From Sulfurovum sp. (GTDB lineage: Bacteria; Campylobacterota; Campylobacteria; Campylobacterales; Sulfurovaceae), in contig JALUXB010000027.1 in the NCBI GenBank assembly GCA_027019175.1, positions 1 to 64,000 on the forward strand: DNA of 64,000 nucleotides, written 5' to 3'. This document shows positions 41,317 to 51,690 of the stretch, one piece after another; the stretch's first letter is position 1, and the number at the start of each line of letters is the position of its first letter. A program made the position numbers and the translations under genes. Under the pieces are notes generated by a model that was not told the origin of the DNA, did no database searches, and saw only the letters and a list, made by a program, of their open reading frames with translations.

Positions 41317-43779
41317 ATGTATCGTCTGGCTATACGGCTCTTAGTGGCTCTTTTGATCTTCCTGCTCTTGTTGAGCGGTGCAGCACTGCTGCTTTTTACC
41401 GACAGGGGGAATGCCCTGCTGAAACCCTATGTGCAGACGCAATTGAGAGAAGCCACCGGCCTGCCATTGGAATTGAAGCGCTTTACATTGCGTTGGCGTA
41501 CCCTGCATGCCGATGTTGTAATGCCGGGGGCTGCATTGCGTGTGGATGCTGCCTATGACCCCTTCAGGCTGCGTTACGCCGGAGACTATAGGGTAAAGGC
41601 TAAACAGTTTACGTACCAAAAATATACCCTTTCACAGGCTGATGTGAAGGGACGTTTCCAGGGCAGACGGGACGATGTGAGCACATCGGGCAAAGGGACA
41701 CTGCTTGGGGCGCCTGTGGCGTACAGTGTCGCAGTGGACGAAGGGCGTGTGCGCAAGCTCGAAGCACTCACAAAAGGGACGCCGGTTGCACAAATTCTGG
41801 CAGCTGCAGGGATGCCTCCTCTGGCGGAAGGGGAAGCTGATTTAAAGATCGATATGCCGACAATTGGCAAAGAGGGAGCAAAAGGATATGCCCGTCTCGA
41901 GGTTGCCAGGGCTTCTCTTAACAGGGTGCTGATCCAAAAGCGTTTTGGCTACTTGATGCCCCAAAATGACCGCCTTTCTCTCCATGCCGAGGCAAAGCTC
42001 GATTCTGAGCATATTGATTTTGATGCAAAGATCCGCAGCAGCCTGTTGAATGCTACGGTAGAAAAGGGGCGTTATGATACCAAAGCAGAAAAGATGCAAG
42101 CCGTGTACAGGGCTGATGTGCAAGAGCTTGGTGTGCTTACCACGAATCGTTTGCACGGCCCTTTGGCATTGTCGGGAGAACTGCATTTGGATCATGGTCT
42201 ATTCGGTATTACCGGCCGTACCAAAACCTTTGGAGGGAAAATTGACTTTGCATTTGCAAAAGGAGTGCAGCTCCGGCTGCAGGAAGTATCGGTTCCAAAA
42301 CTCCTGAAGCTTGCCGGTATTCCGAATCTGCTCGATGGCAGACTGGAGGGGAAAGTACAGCTTGCACAGCTCAATGCTCCTGAGGGCAACTTTGCTTTGA
42401 ACCTGAAGCATGCTGTACCAAAGCGAAAACGTATTGAAAAACTGTATGGTATAGCCCTTCCTGACTATGGTATATTTACAGCCGATGTTTCAGGAAAAAT
42501 AAACAAAGAGGTACTTGCCGCAACGGCAAAGCTCCACTCCGGAAAAATAGACCTGAAACTTCCTTCTATTCACTATGCATTGACAAGCGGCAGACTGCAA
42601 ACAGAGTACCGTGCTGCCATACATACCCCTGCGGGGGAAGTGAGAAGTAAAGGGAAGGCAGATTATAAAAAACAGCTTTCGCTCGAGGGTGTCATCACAG
42701 GGCTTGGAAAGAAGATAACATACCGCTACGACGGTACCAAAGCCTCTTTTGACGCGCCTGCTGCAGAGATGGAAAAGCTGGCGGCTTTGGCGGGACTCCC
42801 TGTTTATGTGCGCGGGAGAGCAGGTATTACCGTACATATAAGCGATATCAAGCGTCTGGAAGGAACGTATGCGGTGAAGAGCAAAAAGCTGCGTCTGAAT
42901 CCAAAAACAATGAAGCAGCTGACAGGGAAAGCACTCGACTGGCCGCTTGCAGTAGACACGAGTGGAAAGATGCACAACAAGCACCTTTATGGCGGTGCTA
43001 CGGTTACCATGCGTCAGGGAACCTTGAAGATTTCAGCGCTCGATTTCAATACCAACAGTGCTGCACTCTTTGCCAAATACCGTCTTGACATTCCCGAGCT
43101 GGCAAGACTGGCAGTCCTTACGGGCAAACCGCTTCACGGGAAAATGCTGCTGGCGGGAACATTGCGGCAGCACAACGGGCTGCACCTTGACGGTACGACA
43201 CAATCCCTTGGCGGATCGGTTGCCTACCGCCTTGATAACACCCTTTTCCAAGCGACACTTGCCTCTGTACCCATGAGCCGGCTTTTGGCCATGATGGGCT
43301 ATCCTCAGTACTTTATGGGGGCACTTTCCGGTAAAGTGCGTTACGGTCTCAAAAGCAAACGGGGAAATGCCAGCATGCGCATTGCCGGTTTCCGTATCAA
43401 GCCGAGTCCTTTGACACAGGCGTTGGCAAAGATATTCCCAAAAGACCCTACCCGTATTATTTACAAGACGACAACACTGAATGCCACCTTCGCTCCCAAT
43501 CGTGTGCGCTACACACTCCATGCACGAGGCTCCCGCAGCAGACTTGATATTACCGACGGAAGGGTTGATACCCGAAGTGGAAAACAGTATGCAAAACTGA
43601 AGTTTGTGTATGAGAAATACACAATTTACGGTACGATCGGCGGTACGACAGCACAGCCGAAGTTCACACTCGATGCCTCCAAGCTCATTGAGCAGAAGGT
43701 AGAGGATGCCATTCGTAAAAAAGTAGAAAAAAAATGGGGTAAAGGAGCAGGTGCCCTGCTGAAAGGATTGGGACTTTAA
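41317..43779 (+). CDS. Large AsmA/TamB-like envelope protein
   Basis: N-terminal signal-anchor, repetitive beta-type architecture. Confidence 0.6.
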   Translation: MYRLAIRLLVALLIFLLLLSGAALLLFTDRGNALLKPYVQTQLREATGLPLELKRFTLRWRTLHADVVMPGAALRVDAAYDPFRLRYAGDYRVKAKQFTYQKYTLSQADVKGRFQGRRDDVSTSGKGTLLGAPVAYSVAVDEGRVRKLEALTKGTPVAQILAAAGMPPLAEGEADLKIDMPTIGKEGAKGYARLEVARASLNRVLIQKRFGYLMPQNDRLSLHAEAKLDSEHIDFDAKIRSSLLNATVEKGRYDTKAEKMQAVYRADVQELGVLTTNRLHGPLALSGELHLDHGLFGITGRTKTFGGKIDFAFAKGVQLRLQEVSVPKLLKLAGIPNLLDGRLEGKVQLAQLNAPEGNFALNLKHAVPKRKRIEKLYGIALPDYGIFTADVSGKINKEVLAATAKLHSGKIDLKLPSIHYALTSGRLQTEYRAAIHTPAGEVRSKGKADYKKQLSLEGVITGLGKKITYRYDGTKASFDAPAAEMEKLAALAGLPVYVRGRAGITVHISDIKRLEGTYAVKSKKLRLNPKTMKQLTGKALDWPLAVDTSGKMHNKHLYGGATVTMRQGTLKISALDFNTNSAALFAKYRLDIPELARLAVLTGKPLHGKMLLAGTLRQHNGLHLDGTTQSLGGSVAYRLDNTLFQATLASVPMSRLLAMMGYPQYFMGALSGKVRYGLKSKRGNASMRIAGFRIKPSPLTQALAKIFPKDPTRIIYKTTTLNATFAPNRVRYTLHARGSRSRLDITDGRVDTRSGKQYAKLKFVYEKYTIYGTIGGTTAQPKFTLDASKLIEQKVEDAIRKKVEKKWGKGAGALLKGLGL

Positions 43780-44603
43780 CGGAAAAGCTGTATCAGTTTT
43801 TCAACAGGCTCCTCGTCCGTAAAGAGTTTGGCATAGCGGATATCATAGCGGGAAAAGTGTGCCGTCAGTGCAGCATCGTTCGCTTCTTTTGCCGCTGTAT
43901 AACGGGCAAGGCTTCGTTTCCCGAAAAAAGTGTCCTGCTGCTGTGCGGTACGGGGCTCTTCCAGCAGCACTTCCCCCATTGTTTTCGGAAACTCTTCTTC
44001 TCTGTGACGCACAATAAGCGCGATCACTTCGTGACGTTGTGCAAGCAGTGAGAGGTCGACAGGTTCCAAAAAATCATGTAAAATCAGTACCAGAGAAGGT
44101 TTGTGCAGGCGTCTGAAAAGGTCGTTTACCGATGCTTGAAGATCTATGCCTGTATGCAGCAGCGGGGCGGTGTAAAGCTGCTGGGAAAAGTGTTCAATGT
44201 CAAAGAGCTGTTTTGTCGGCGGCGTGCTGATGGTACCATCCGGTGTGTAGGCTACACCGGTAAAAAGGTCATTGCTGTGCTGCGCGGCATACCCCAGCAG
44301 TGCTGCAGTCTGTGCCATATGCCGCTGTTTGGCATTATTGTCACCGACATAGACACTGCCGTCCATCATAGCAGCGACAACCACAGAGAGCTCACGGTTT
44401 GCATGCAGTTCTTTGATGTAGGGTTTGCCAAGTTTTGCAGTGATGGTCCAGTTGATCTTTCGTATATCATCTCCTATCTGATACTCGCGAAGTTCTGCAA
44501 AGTCATACCCCTCACCGTGCAGCCGGCTGAGGTTGTGACCGCTGAGCAGTGTATGTACCTGGTGACGTGCTTTTAGCAGGAGAGCCTTGAAATCGGGAGT
44601 CAC
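43776..44603 (-). CDS. DUF58 domain protein
   Basis: GEGYDFAELREYQIGDDIRKINWTITAK. Confidence 0.9.
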   Translation of the reverse strand: MTPDFKALLLKARHQVHTLLSGHNLSRLHGEGYDFAELREYQIGDDIRKINWTITAKLGKPYIKELHANRELSVVVAAMMDGSVYVGDNNAKQRHMAQTAALLGYAAQHSNDLFTGVAYTPDGTISTPPTKQLFDIEHFSQQLYTAPLLHTGIDLQASVNDLFRRLHKPSLVLILHDFLEPVDLSLLAQRHEVIALIVRHREEEFPKTMGEVLLEEPRTAQQQDTFFGKRSLARYTAAKEANDAALTAHFSRYDIRYAKLFTDEEPVEKLIQLFR

Positions 44604-44674
44604 GGGGTGACCTCTGGTTTAATGAAGAGTGCTGGTATGCATTGCTGTGTAATGCTCTGATTGACAAGAGAGAA

Positions 44675-44772
44675 CGCGTAGGGTGCGTAGCCACGCACCT
44701 TCAAACCGTTTGTAAAATAAGCATGTCTGGTTGTCATGTGTTTTAATGGTGCGTGATTACGCACCCTACGCG
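44675..44772. repeat. REPIN-like inverted pair of palindromic REP-type units
   Basis: CGCGTAGGGTGCGTAGCCACGCACC (44675-44699) and GGTGCGTGATTACGCACCCTACGCG (44748-44772); arms differ at 2 positions, each unit self-palindromic (GGTGCGT...ACGCACC). Confidence 0.85.
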
Positions 44773-44833
44773 AAAGCGATTTTCCATTAACTAAGATTGA
44801 CGCAATCTTACATCGTATTATCATTCCTGCTTC

Positions 44834-45781
44834 CTACGGAACCGGTACTGTCTCAACGATTTTCGCAATGATCTCATCGGGCTGTACGCCTTTGGCTCTT
44901 GCTTCGTAGCTGAGTACGATGCGGTGGCGCAGTACGTCAGCGATGACATAACCGATGTCGGCAGGCGTGACGTAGTCGTTACCGCGAAGGAACGCTTTGG
45001 CACGGGAGGCTTTGTACAAGTCGATGGAGGCACGGGGGCTGACGCCGTACATAATGTCTCCGGCGATATTTTCGAGACCGAACTTCTCGGGTTTTCGGGT
45101 AGCTGTCACAAGGCTGACGATATACTGTTCGAGTTCAGGGTCGATGTGGATTGCGTCAAGTGCTTTTTGGAGTGTGAAGAGTTCTTCTTTATTGAGTACC
45201 TGTTTTACTTCCCCAAAACTTTTGGTTGCCCCCTTGCGCATGATCTCAAGTTCTTCAGTTTCACTGTTGTGGGTGACAACCAGCTTCATCATAAAGCGGT
45301 CAAGCTGCGCTTCGGGAAGTGCGTAGACTCCCTCCTGTTCTATGGGGTTCTGGGTTGCCATGACAAGAAAAGGGCGCTCAAGCGGAAAGGTTTCGTCACC
45401 AATGGTCACCTGCTGCTCCTGCATTACCTCCAGCAGGGCTGATTGCACCTTTGCCGGTGCACGGTTGATTTCGTCTGCAAGCAGCAGATTGGTAAAAAGC
45501 GGCCCTTTTTTGACGCTGAAACTGTGATCTTTGGGGTTGTAGATCTGCGCACCGATGATATCAGAGGGGAGCAGGTCGGGGGTGAACTGTATGCGCTTGA
45601 AGTCCAGCCCCAATGCTTTGGCAAGAGCGTTGATGGTGGTGGTTTTGGCAAGACCAGGTACCCCTTCGATGAGGATGTGCCCTTCGCAGAGCAGCCCGAT
45701 GAGCAGCCCCTCTATCATCCTCTCCTGTCCGATGACTGCCTTGGAGAGCTCCGCTTTGAGTTGTGTGATCTTTTCTGTCAT
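44834..45781 (-). CDS. MoxR-family AAA+ ATPase
   Basis: LIEGVPGLAKTTTINALA, LLADEINRAPAKVQSALLEVMQE. Confidence 0.95.
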   Translation of the reverse strand: MTEKITQLKAELSKAVIGQERMIEGLLIGLLCEGHILIEGVPGLAKTTTINALAKALGLDFKRIQFTPDLLPSDIIGAQIYNPKDHSFSVKKGPLFTNLLLADEINRAPAKVQSALLEVMQEQQVTIGDETFPLERPFLVMATQNPIEQEGVYALPEAQLDRFMMKLVVTHNSETEELEIMRKGATKSFGEVKQVLNKEELFTLQKALDAIHIDPELEQYIVSLVTATRKPEKFGLENIAGDIMYGVSPRASIDLYKASRAKAFLRGNDYVTPADIGYVIADVLRHRIVLSYEARAKGVQPDEIIAKIVETVPVP

Positions 45782-46917
45782 ATCAGTCGCTCCTTTGCTT
45801 CCTGTTTGAGTTGTTTAAGTGCATGGTCCCCTGTACCGTAGAGGTCGGCTTCGAGTTTGTCAATCACGGGTGCGAAGCGCTGCACATCCTCTGCCATCAG
45901 CAGCTGCAACAGCGCTTTTTTTGTTTTGCTCGCATCGATCCGTGCGGTAAGTGGATGTTCCTTTACCCTCTCTTTCTTGTGCCACTTCAGCAGCCACGCA
46001 CTCAGAAAGCCTGCCCCAAAGGCAAGCAGGTATCCCATAAGCGTACTTAGCTGTCTCCAGTCAGTTTGCAGTGGTGGCGGTGTATCGGTTTTATCGACCA
46101 GTACAGCGGTATCGGGGCGGGTGACTTCAATGTGCTCCGGGGGAATGCTAAGCGTGTATTGCTTCCGGGTTTTGGGGTTAAAGGCACGTAGTGTGATAGG
46201 TGCTGTGTCAAAACTTTTTCCGGAAGTGAGTGCGAGGTCGTAAACTGCTTTGTAGTGCACGGTGTGTGCATCCACATGTCTGGTAAGTACCGGCTTGCTT
46301 GCAAAGAGGCTGACGCCTTCCTGTTTGGGGTAAATGTTTTTAATCAGTGGAGGGTAGCCGTTTCCCTCGATAGTGATGCGCAGAGAAACAGGCGCGTAGG
46401 CTTCGACCTTTTTTGGTTTGAAGAGATAGCCAAGTTTGAAGTTTCCTATGAGCTGTGTTCCTTTTGGCAGCGGTTTTACCTGTAGTCTTAGTGGAGGAAC
46501 CGGTATGTTTGAGTCGGTGGTTTCAAGTTTTTTGAAGTCGTCACGGTCACCTGAGAAGAAGTAGTGCACCTTGTCATCGTTGGTGACACGTTTGGTAAGG
46601 TCGAAGTCAATGTCGAGCAAACCGCTTTTAAGCGGAAAGAGAAGGTAGAGGTAATGCTCTTTGGCATGGTGTAGGGTGTTGTCATGCGTGGCGCTGATCT
46701 GTTCAACCCGGTATGTACGTTTTGGTTTGATGTCAAACAGAAAGAGCAGAATCGGCTCAGGATTGGTCTGGTTGATATCAACACTCAGTAGTACCGGCTC
46801 TTTTTCATACGGTGTGAGAGTACTTGGGTGGATGGTGTAGGTAAAATCTTCTGCGTGCAGCAGGGCACTGAAGAGGACAAGAAACAGTGCAGTCAGCCTA
46901 CCACGGTTTGGTTTCAC
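45778..46917 (-). CDS. BatD-like protein
   Basis: Signal peptide, Ig-like BatD repeats, C-terminal TM; position in the Bat operon. Confidence 0.7.
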   Translation of the reverse strand: MKPNRGRLTALFLVLFSALLHAEDFTYTIHPSTLTPYEKEPVLLSVDINQTNPEPILLFLFDIKPKRTYRVEQISATHDNTLHHAKEHYLYLLFPLKSGLLDIDFDLTKRVTNDDKVHYFFSGDRDDFKKLETTDSNIPVPPLRLQVKPLPKGTQLIGNFKLGYLFKPKKVEAYAPVSLRITIEGNGYPPLIKNIYPKQEGVSLFASKPVLTRHVDAHTVHYKAVYDLALTSGKSFDTAPITLRAFNPKTRKQYTLSIPPEHIEVTRPDTAVLVDKTDTPPPLQTDWRQLSTLMGYLLAFGAGFLSAWLLKWHKKERVKEHPLTARIDASKTKKALLQLLMAEDVQRFAPVIDKLEADLYGTGDHALKQLKQEAKERLI

Positions 46918-48454
46918 GGATATATCCTTTGTTGATCAGTTCGTACACTTTGGAGCTCAGCGGCAGTTTTTGCGGTTTCTGCTCCTCATCCATCAAAAGT
47001 TGTTTTTTCTCATTTTGGGTACGCTTTTTGTGTTGCTGCTCGCCGCCCGAGCCCGAACCTGCCCCCGACTGTTCCTGGGCTTTGGGTTTCTTGGCATTGT
47101 CATTCTCGTCGCTGCTCTGTTTTGCTTTGCTCTGTGCTCCCTGTGATTTGGGACGGGCCATACCAAGGCTCTTTTTTTTCTGTTCCTCAAGCAGGGCAAC
47201 GGCCTGCAGGTTGTGCAGTGTGTCGGCATCCTCTCCCAGTTGGAGTGCCTTAGTATAATACATCCTCGCTTTAGCATACGTTCCCTGCATGGCGTATGCA
47301 TTGCCAAGATTGTAGAAAAGCAGATGCTTAATTTTCGGAGAGGTGGTGCGTATAGAGCGGTAGAGTGCGGCAGCTTTAGGGTAGTTGCCCAGTTTATAGT
47401 ATGTATCCGCCAGTGCGATCTGACGCTGCAAAGAAGGGGTTTTGACCTTCAGAAGTGCCATTTTGGCGGCATTGTACTCCTGCTGTGTATAGTGGCTGTA
47501 TGCCTGCTTGAGATAGAGGGTATCGAAAAAGGAGGCGTGCAGCTGTATGCCAAAGAACGCAAAGAACGGCAGGAGTTTTCGCGCAGCGCGCGTGTGTACC
47601 GCAAGAAAGAGCAGCAGTGCCAGCAGCAGCGGCAGCTGGTAGAGTTCGGTGTAGCTGTAGCGCAGTTTCTCTATGCTGTTGGTGTCCCTGCTGCCCGCTT
47701 CAAAACTTTTGAGAATGGCATCGGCTGTTGCTTCCGGACTGCTTCCTGGGGTAAGGTAGGTACCGTCAAGTGTCTCCGCAAGACGCTCAAGCAGAGGATT
47801 GATACGGGAGATGACCAGATGCCCCTCTTTGTCTCTCAGGGGCTTGCCCTGTTCTGTAGGGATGGTACTGCCTTCCGTTGTGCCGAGGGCAAGGATGGTA
47901 AGGTGAATATCTGCCCCCTTGAGAGTTCCTGTCAGCGTATCGAGATCCCTCTCCTCCCCGCCATCAGTAATGAGCAGCAGCTCCTTATGGCCGTTTTTGT
48001 CTGCGGCAATTTGCTTAAAGAGCTTTTTGAGTGATGTCCCTTTGGTAAGGATGTTCTTGGGCTCAAGCGCTTCCAGTGCTGTTTTGACGAGGGCATGGTC
48101 AGTCGTTGGAGGAGAGAGCAGCAGAGGGTTGGTTGTAAAGGCGATAAGCATCACATTGTCCTTGACATCCTTTTGGAGCAGTGTTTCGATGGTTGCCTTG
48201 GCAAAGCGGTAGCGGTCGGGCCGAATATCCCGGGCACGCATTGAGTAGGAGACATCCAGTGCGATGATGACATCGCGCGCATCGACACGCTCCTGGGTGA
48301 TACCTTTCTCAAGCTGTGGTCTTGCAAGTGCAATAAGCAGCAGGGCAATGATGAGCAGATGCATGACGATACGCAGCGAACGCGGCTTGAGCAGGTAGAA
48401 CGCAAGACCAAGCGGAATAAGCAGCCAGAGATATTGGGGAGCGTGAAAGATCAT
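46898..48454 (-). CDS. BatB/BatC fusion: vWA domain + TPR
   Basis: DVIIALDVSYSMRARDIRPDR (MIDAS); C-terminal TPRs (LGNAYAMQGTYAKARMYYTKAL). Confidence 0.85.
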   Translation of the reverse strand: MIFHAPQYLWLLIPLGLAFYLLKPRSLRIVMHLLIIALLLIALARPQLEKGITQERVDARDVIIALDVSYSMRARDIRPDRYRFAKATIETLLQKDVKDNVMLIAFTTNPLLLSPPTTDHALVKTALEALEPKNILTKGTSLKKLFKQIAADKNGHKELLLITDGGEERDLDTLTGTLKGADIHLTILALGTTEGSTIPTEQGKPLRDKEGHLVISRINPLLERLAETLDGTYLTPGSSPEATADAILKSFEAGSRDTNSIEKLRYSYTELYQLPLLLALLLFLAVHTRAARKLLPFFAFFGIQLHASFFDTLYLKQAYSHYTQQEYNAAKMALLKVKTPSLQRQIALADTYYKLGNYPKAAALYRSIRTTSPKIKHLLFYNLGNAYAMQGTYAKARMYYTKALQLGEDADTLHNLQAVALLEEQKKKSLGMARPKSQGAQSKAKQSSDENDNAKKPKAQEQSGAGSGSGGEQQHKKRTQNEKKQLLMDEEQKPQKLPLSSKVYELINKGYIRETKPW

Positions 48455-49362
48455 TGGCGCTTCCTTGCATAAGAGGGGTAGAGCCATAACAGCAGCAGTG
48501 TCAGTGCCGCAAGCAGCGGCGGAGTGATAAGCAGCCGTTTGTTGAGGTAGTTCTCTCCGCGTATTTTGCTCGGTTCGAGTGCTGCGATCTCTTTGAAAAC
48601 CTTTTTAAGCGATGCTGCAGAGGAAGCACCGTAGCTTTTTCCGCCGGTTTCCCTGGCGATGGTCTCAAGCAGTGAGGCATCGTAGTCGCGTTTGGTACCG
48701 ATGCCGATGGTGTAGATGCGTATGCCCCGCTTCTTTGCCAGTGCGACAGCCTCTTTTGGGGAGTGCTTTCCTGCATTGTGAAAGCCATCGGTCAGCAGTA
48801 CGATCACTTTTGATTTCGCTTTGCCAAAAGAGAGGGTGCGCATTGCCTGCATCAGCGCGTCTCCAACGGCGGTACTCTCTCCAGCAATGCCGACTGTGGT
48901 CATTGTAAGCAGTTTCCCCAGTGCGGCAAGGTCGTAAGTCAGCGGTGAAGCGGTATAGGCAAAGGTACCGAAGACCACCACACCCATATTGTCGTCAAGC
49001 CGGTTTCTGGTAAAAGACTGTGCCAGATCGAGAGTGGTTTCATATTTACTCTTGAAGCGGTCTTTGGTGTCGAAGCCGCTTTGTGCCATGGAGCCGGAGG
49101 CATCGATGGCAAGGACAAGGTCACGTCCCTTTTTATGTCTGTTGGCACTGCTGTCATAGACAAAGGGTTCGGCCAGTGCTGTAACCATCAGGAGGAAAAT
49201 GAGTACTTTTAACCACATCTCCCACGAAAAGAGAGGGTGTTCTCTACCCACCCATTTAAGCCTTGGGAAATAGTAGCGGCGGCTATGCTCCCGGCAGAGG
49301 AAGAGGCATGGAAGCAGCAGCAGAAAAAGAAAAGCCCATGGGCTACCGAACATAAAATGCAT
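48451..49362 (-). CDS. BatA-like vWA protein
   Basis: DLVLAIDASGSMAQSGFD; VIVLLTDGFHNAG; two TM ends. Confidence 0.88.
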   Translation of the reverse strand: MHFMFGSPWAFLFLLLLPCLFLCREHSRRYYFPRLKWVGREHPLFSWEMWLKVLIFLLMVTALAEPFVYDSSANRHKKGRDLVLAIDASGSMAQSGFDTKDRFKSKYETTLDLAQSFTRNRLDDNMGVVVFGTFAYTASPLTYDLAALGKLLTMTTVGIAGESTAVGDALMQAMRTLSFGKAKSKVIVLLTDGFHNAGKHSPKEAVALAKKRGIRIYTIGIGTKRDYDASLLETIARETGGKSYGASSAASLKKVFKEIAALEPSKIRGENYLNKRLLITPPLLAALTLLLLWLYPSYARKRQ

Positions 49363-49430
49363 ACGCTTATTTTAGCATTTTCGGAATAAGGTTACGATAT
49401 AATCTTATCAAATCTACGTCGAGGGCAAAC

Positions 49431-51095
49431 ATGCTTCCAAAAATGATCATGCAGTGGTTCGCTGCCGTCTGTACCGTACTTATTCTTTCTGTTAGTGCCG
49501 TATCTGCTGTGGAAAAGCCGTTTGACGAGCATGCCACAGAGGTAATCTACAATTCTCTTCAGTCCGAATCCGATAAAAGTTTTCTCAAGCATTTTTACAA
49601 ACAGCTGCTTTTTCTGCCGGCATGGATGCATGAGAAAGGCCCCTCTTCCGCGGCAAAAGGACTCTTCGCAGCCATGAAAGAGGACTTCACGCTTGATCCA
49701 AGAAGCAGACTTTACCACGATGCAAGGGATTTTGAGGTTCAGGCTCAGGCACTCTACGCAAACGGAAGTACCTTTTTGCAGAAGATGGAGATGGAGTTCA
49801 AAATTACGATGCTTTACAAGGCTTATACTGATTACGCCTACTTTGGCAGCATCAACTGGGGAGCCTTTCAGGCACGTATTGTCAATCTGAAAGTCAACGG
49901 CGTGAGTACAGAATGGGTACTGCACCGCCCTAATGTAGACCCTGTCGGCATGGTAGAAAAGGCACTTTTGGGGGCAGACCTTAAAAAAGAGCTTCAGGGT
50001 GCTGTACCCACCGCTTACCACTACCGTGCCCTGCAGCGTGCGCTCAAGCACTACATGTCCATCGAAGCGGAGGGTGGCTGGGCACCGGTACGTCTGCATG
50101 CCCGCAAACTTAACCCCGGCAAACGTGATCCTGGCGTCTACTCGCTGCGAGAGCGTCTGCGTGTTACTGGAGAGTACCGCGTATGTTCAGAGAGTAGCGA
50201 AGACGACCGCTATGACAGTTGTCTTCTCGAAGCGGTCAAACTTTTTCAGACCCGAAACGGTTTGAAAGCCGATGGTGTTGTGGGACCTGCAACGCTGCGA
50301 AAGCTCAATATCCCTGTCTCCCGGCGGATCACCACAATCCGTCTTAACCTTGACCGTATCAAGTGGCTCAATCCAAGGCAGCCTCACCATCATATCATCA
50401 TCAATATTCCCTTCTTTACGCTCTATTTCGAAGAAGATGGCAAGCTGCTTACCTCCATCCGGGTCATTACCGGAAAACCCAACCACCCTACCCCCATTTT
50501 CTCTGATGAGGTAGAGATGATCGTCCTCAATCCCTACTGGAACGTGCCAAAAAGCATCATCCAAAAAGAGATGATCCCCAAACTGCTGCGCAACCCCTAT
50601 GCCCTCAAGCGCGAAGCCATACAGATCTACTCCGGCTGGGGGAAAGATGCAAAGGTTGTCGACCCTGCTTCGGTCAACTGGGCGCAATACCGCTACAGCA
50701 AACATGTTCCCTACCGCTTCGCACAGCAACCCGGATACAAGAATGCACTCGGAAAGATCAAGTTCCTCTTTCCCAACAAGTTCTCGGTCTATATGCATGA
50801 TACACCGACAAAGCGTCTCTTTCTCAGAAACAAGCGTGCTTTCAGTCACGGCTGTGTGCGTCTTCAGGAGCCCAAGAAGCTGCTGGAGACCTTTGCGAGC
50901 TTCGAGCCGATCGATATGGAAAAGGCCGATACGATCCTTAAAGGCAAGAAGAATGTCTACATGAAGCTCAAAGAGAAGGTACCGGTTGATATCATCTACC
51001 TGACCGCATGGGTGGACTACGACGGCCATCTGCAGTTCAGGGACGATGTCTATCACTACGACGAGATGCAGCTGCAGTCGTACAAAAGGTGGTAA
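49431..51095 (+). CDS. L,D-transpeptidase (YcbB/LdtD-like)
   Basis: PG-binding domain (GLKADGVVGPATLRKLN), HDTPTKRLFLRNKRAFSHGCVRL catalytic motif. Confidence 0.92.
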   Translation: MLPKMIMQWFAAVCTVLILSVSAVSAVEKPFDEHATEVIYNSLQSESDKSFLKHFYKQLLFLPAWMHEKGPSSAAKGLFAAMKEDFTLDPRSRLYHDARDFEVQAQALYANGSTFLQKMEMEFKITMLYKAYTDYAYFGSINWGAFQARIVNLKVNGVSTEWVLHRPNVDPVGMVEKALLGADLKKELQGAVPTAYHYRALQRALKHYMSIEAEGGWAPVRLHARKLNPGKRDPGVYSLRERLRVTGEYRVCSESSEDDRYDSCLLEAVKLFQTRNGLKADGVVGPATLRKLNIPVSRRITTIRLNLDRIKWLNPRQPHHHIIINIPFFTLYFEEDGKLLTSIRVITGKPNHPTPIFSDEVEMIVLNPYWNVPKSIIQKEMIPKLLRNPYALKREAIQIYSGWGKDAKVVDPASVNWAQYRYSKHVPYRFAQQPGYKNALGKIKFLFPNKFSVYMHDTPTKRLFLRNKRAFSHGCVRLQEPKKLLETFASFEPIDMEKADTILKGKKNVYMKLKEKVPVDIIYLTAWVDYDGHLQFRDDVYHYDEMQLQSYKRW

Positions 51096-51096
51096 A

Positions 51097-51690
51097 ATGG
51101 CGTTTGATTATGCAGTCGTACTGACAGGAAGTATCGCTACGGGTAAAAGCACGGTGGCGCGGATGTTCGAAGAGGACGGTTTTGCCATCATCGATGCGGA
51201 TACTATTGCACACGAAGTGCTTGAATCGCAGCAGGAGACGATAGCCCGGATGTTCGGCAGTGAAGTTGTTCAGGAGGGCAAGGTGGATAGAAAGGCACTT
51301 GGGAAAGTGATCTTTGCCGACCCGCTCAAACGAAAGGCGCTCGAACAGCTGCTTCATCCGCTTATCTATGATGTCATCGAAGCCAGAGCGAAGGAAGAGG
51401 ATGCAAAGCGCAAGCCCTACATTGTCGATATACCGCTTTTTTTTGAGGGAGGGCGTTACCCCATCAAGTGCTCACTGGTAGTGTATGCTGCGCCGGAGCA
51501 GCAGCTGGAGCGTGCCATGGCGCGTGACGGGTTGGATGAAGAGGCCGCGCTTGAGCGTATTGCTTCGCAGATAGACATTACCGAAAAGCGTTTTCTGGCA
51601 GACTATGTGATCGACAATACCAAAGACGAAGTACACTTGCGACGTGAATATGAACAGGCCAAAGATGCTATTTTGAAGGAGTTTGCATGA
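51097..51690 (+). CDS. coaE: Dephospho-CoA kinase
   Basis: LTGSIATGKSTVARMF, DADTIAHEVL. Confidence 0.93.
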   Translation: MAFDYAVVLTGSIATGKSTVARMFEEDGFAIIDADTIAHEVLESQQETIARMFGSEVVQEGKVDRKALGKVIFADPLKRKALEQLLHPLIYDVIEARAKEEDAKRKPYIVDIPLFFEGGRYPIKCSLVVYAAPEQQLERAMARDGLDEEAALERIASQIDITEKRFLADYVIDNTKDEVHLRREYEQAKDAILKEFA

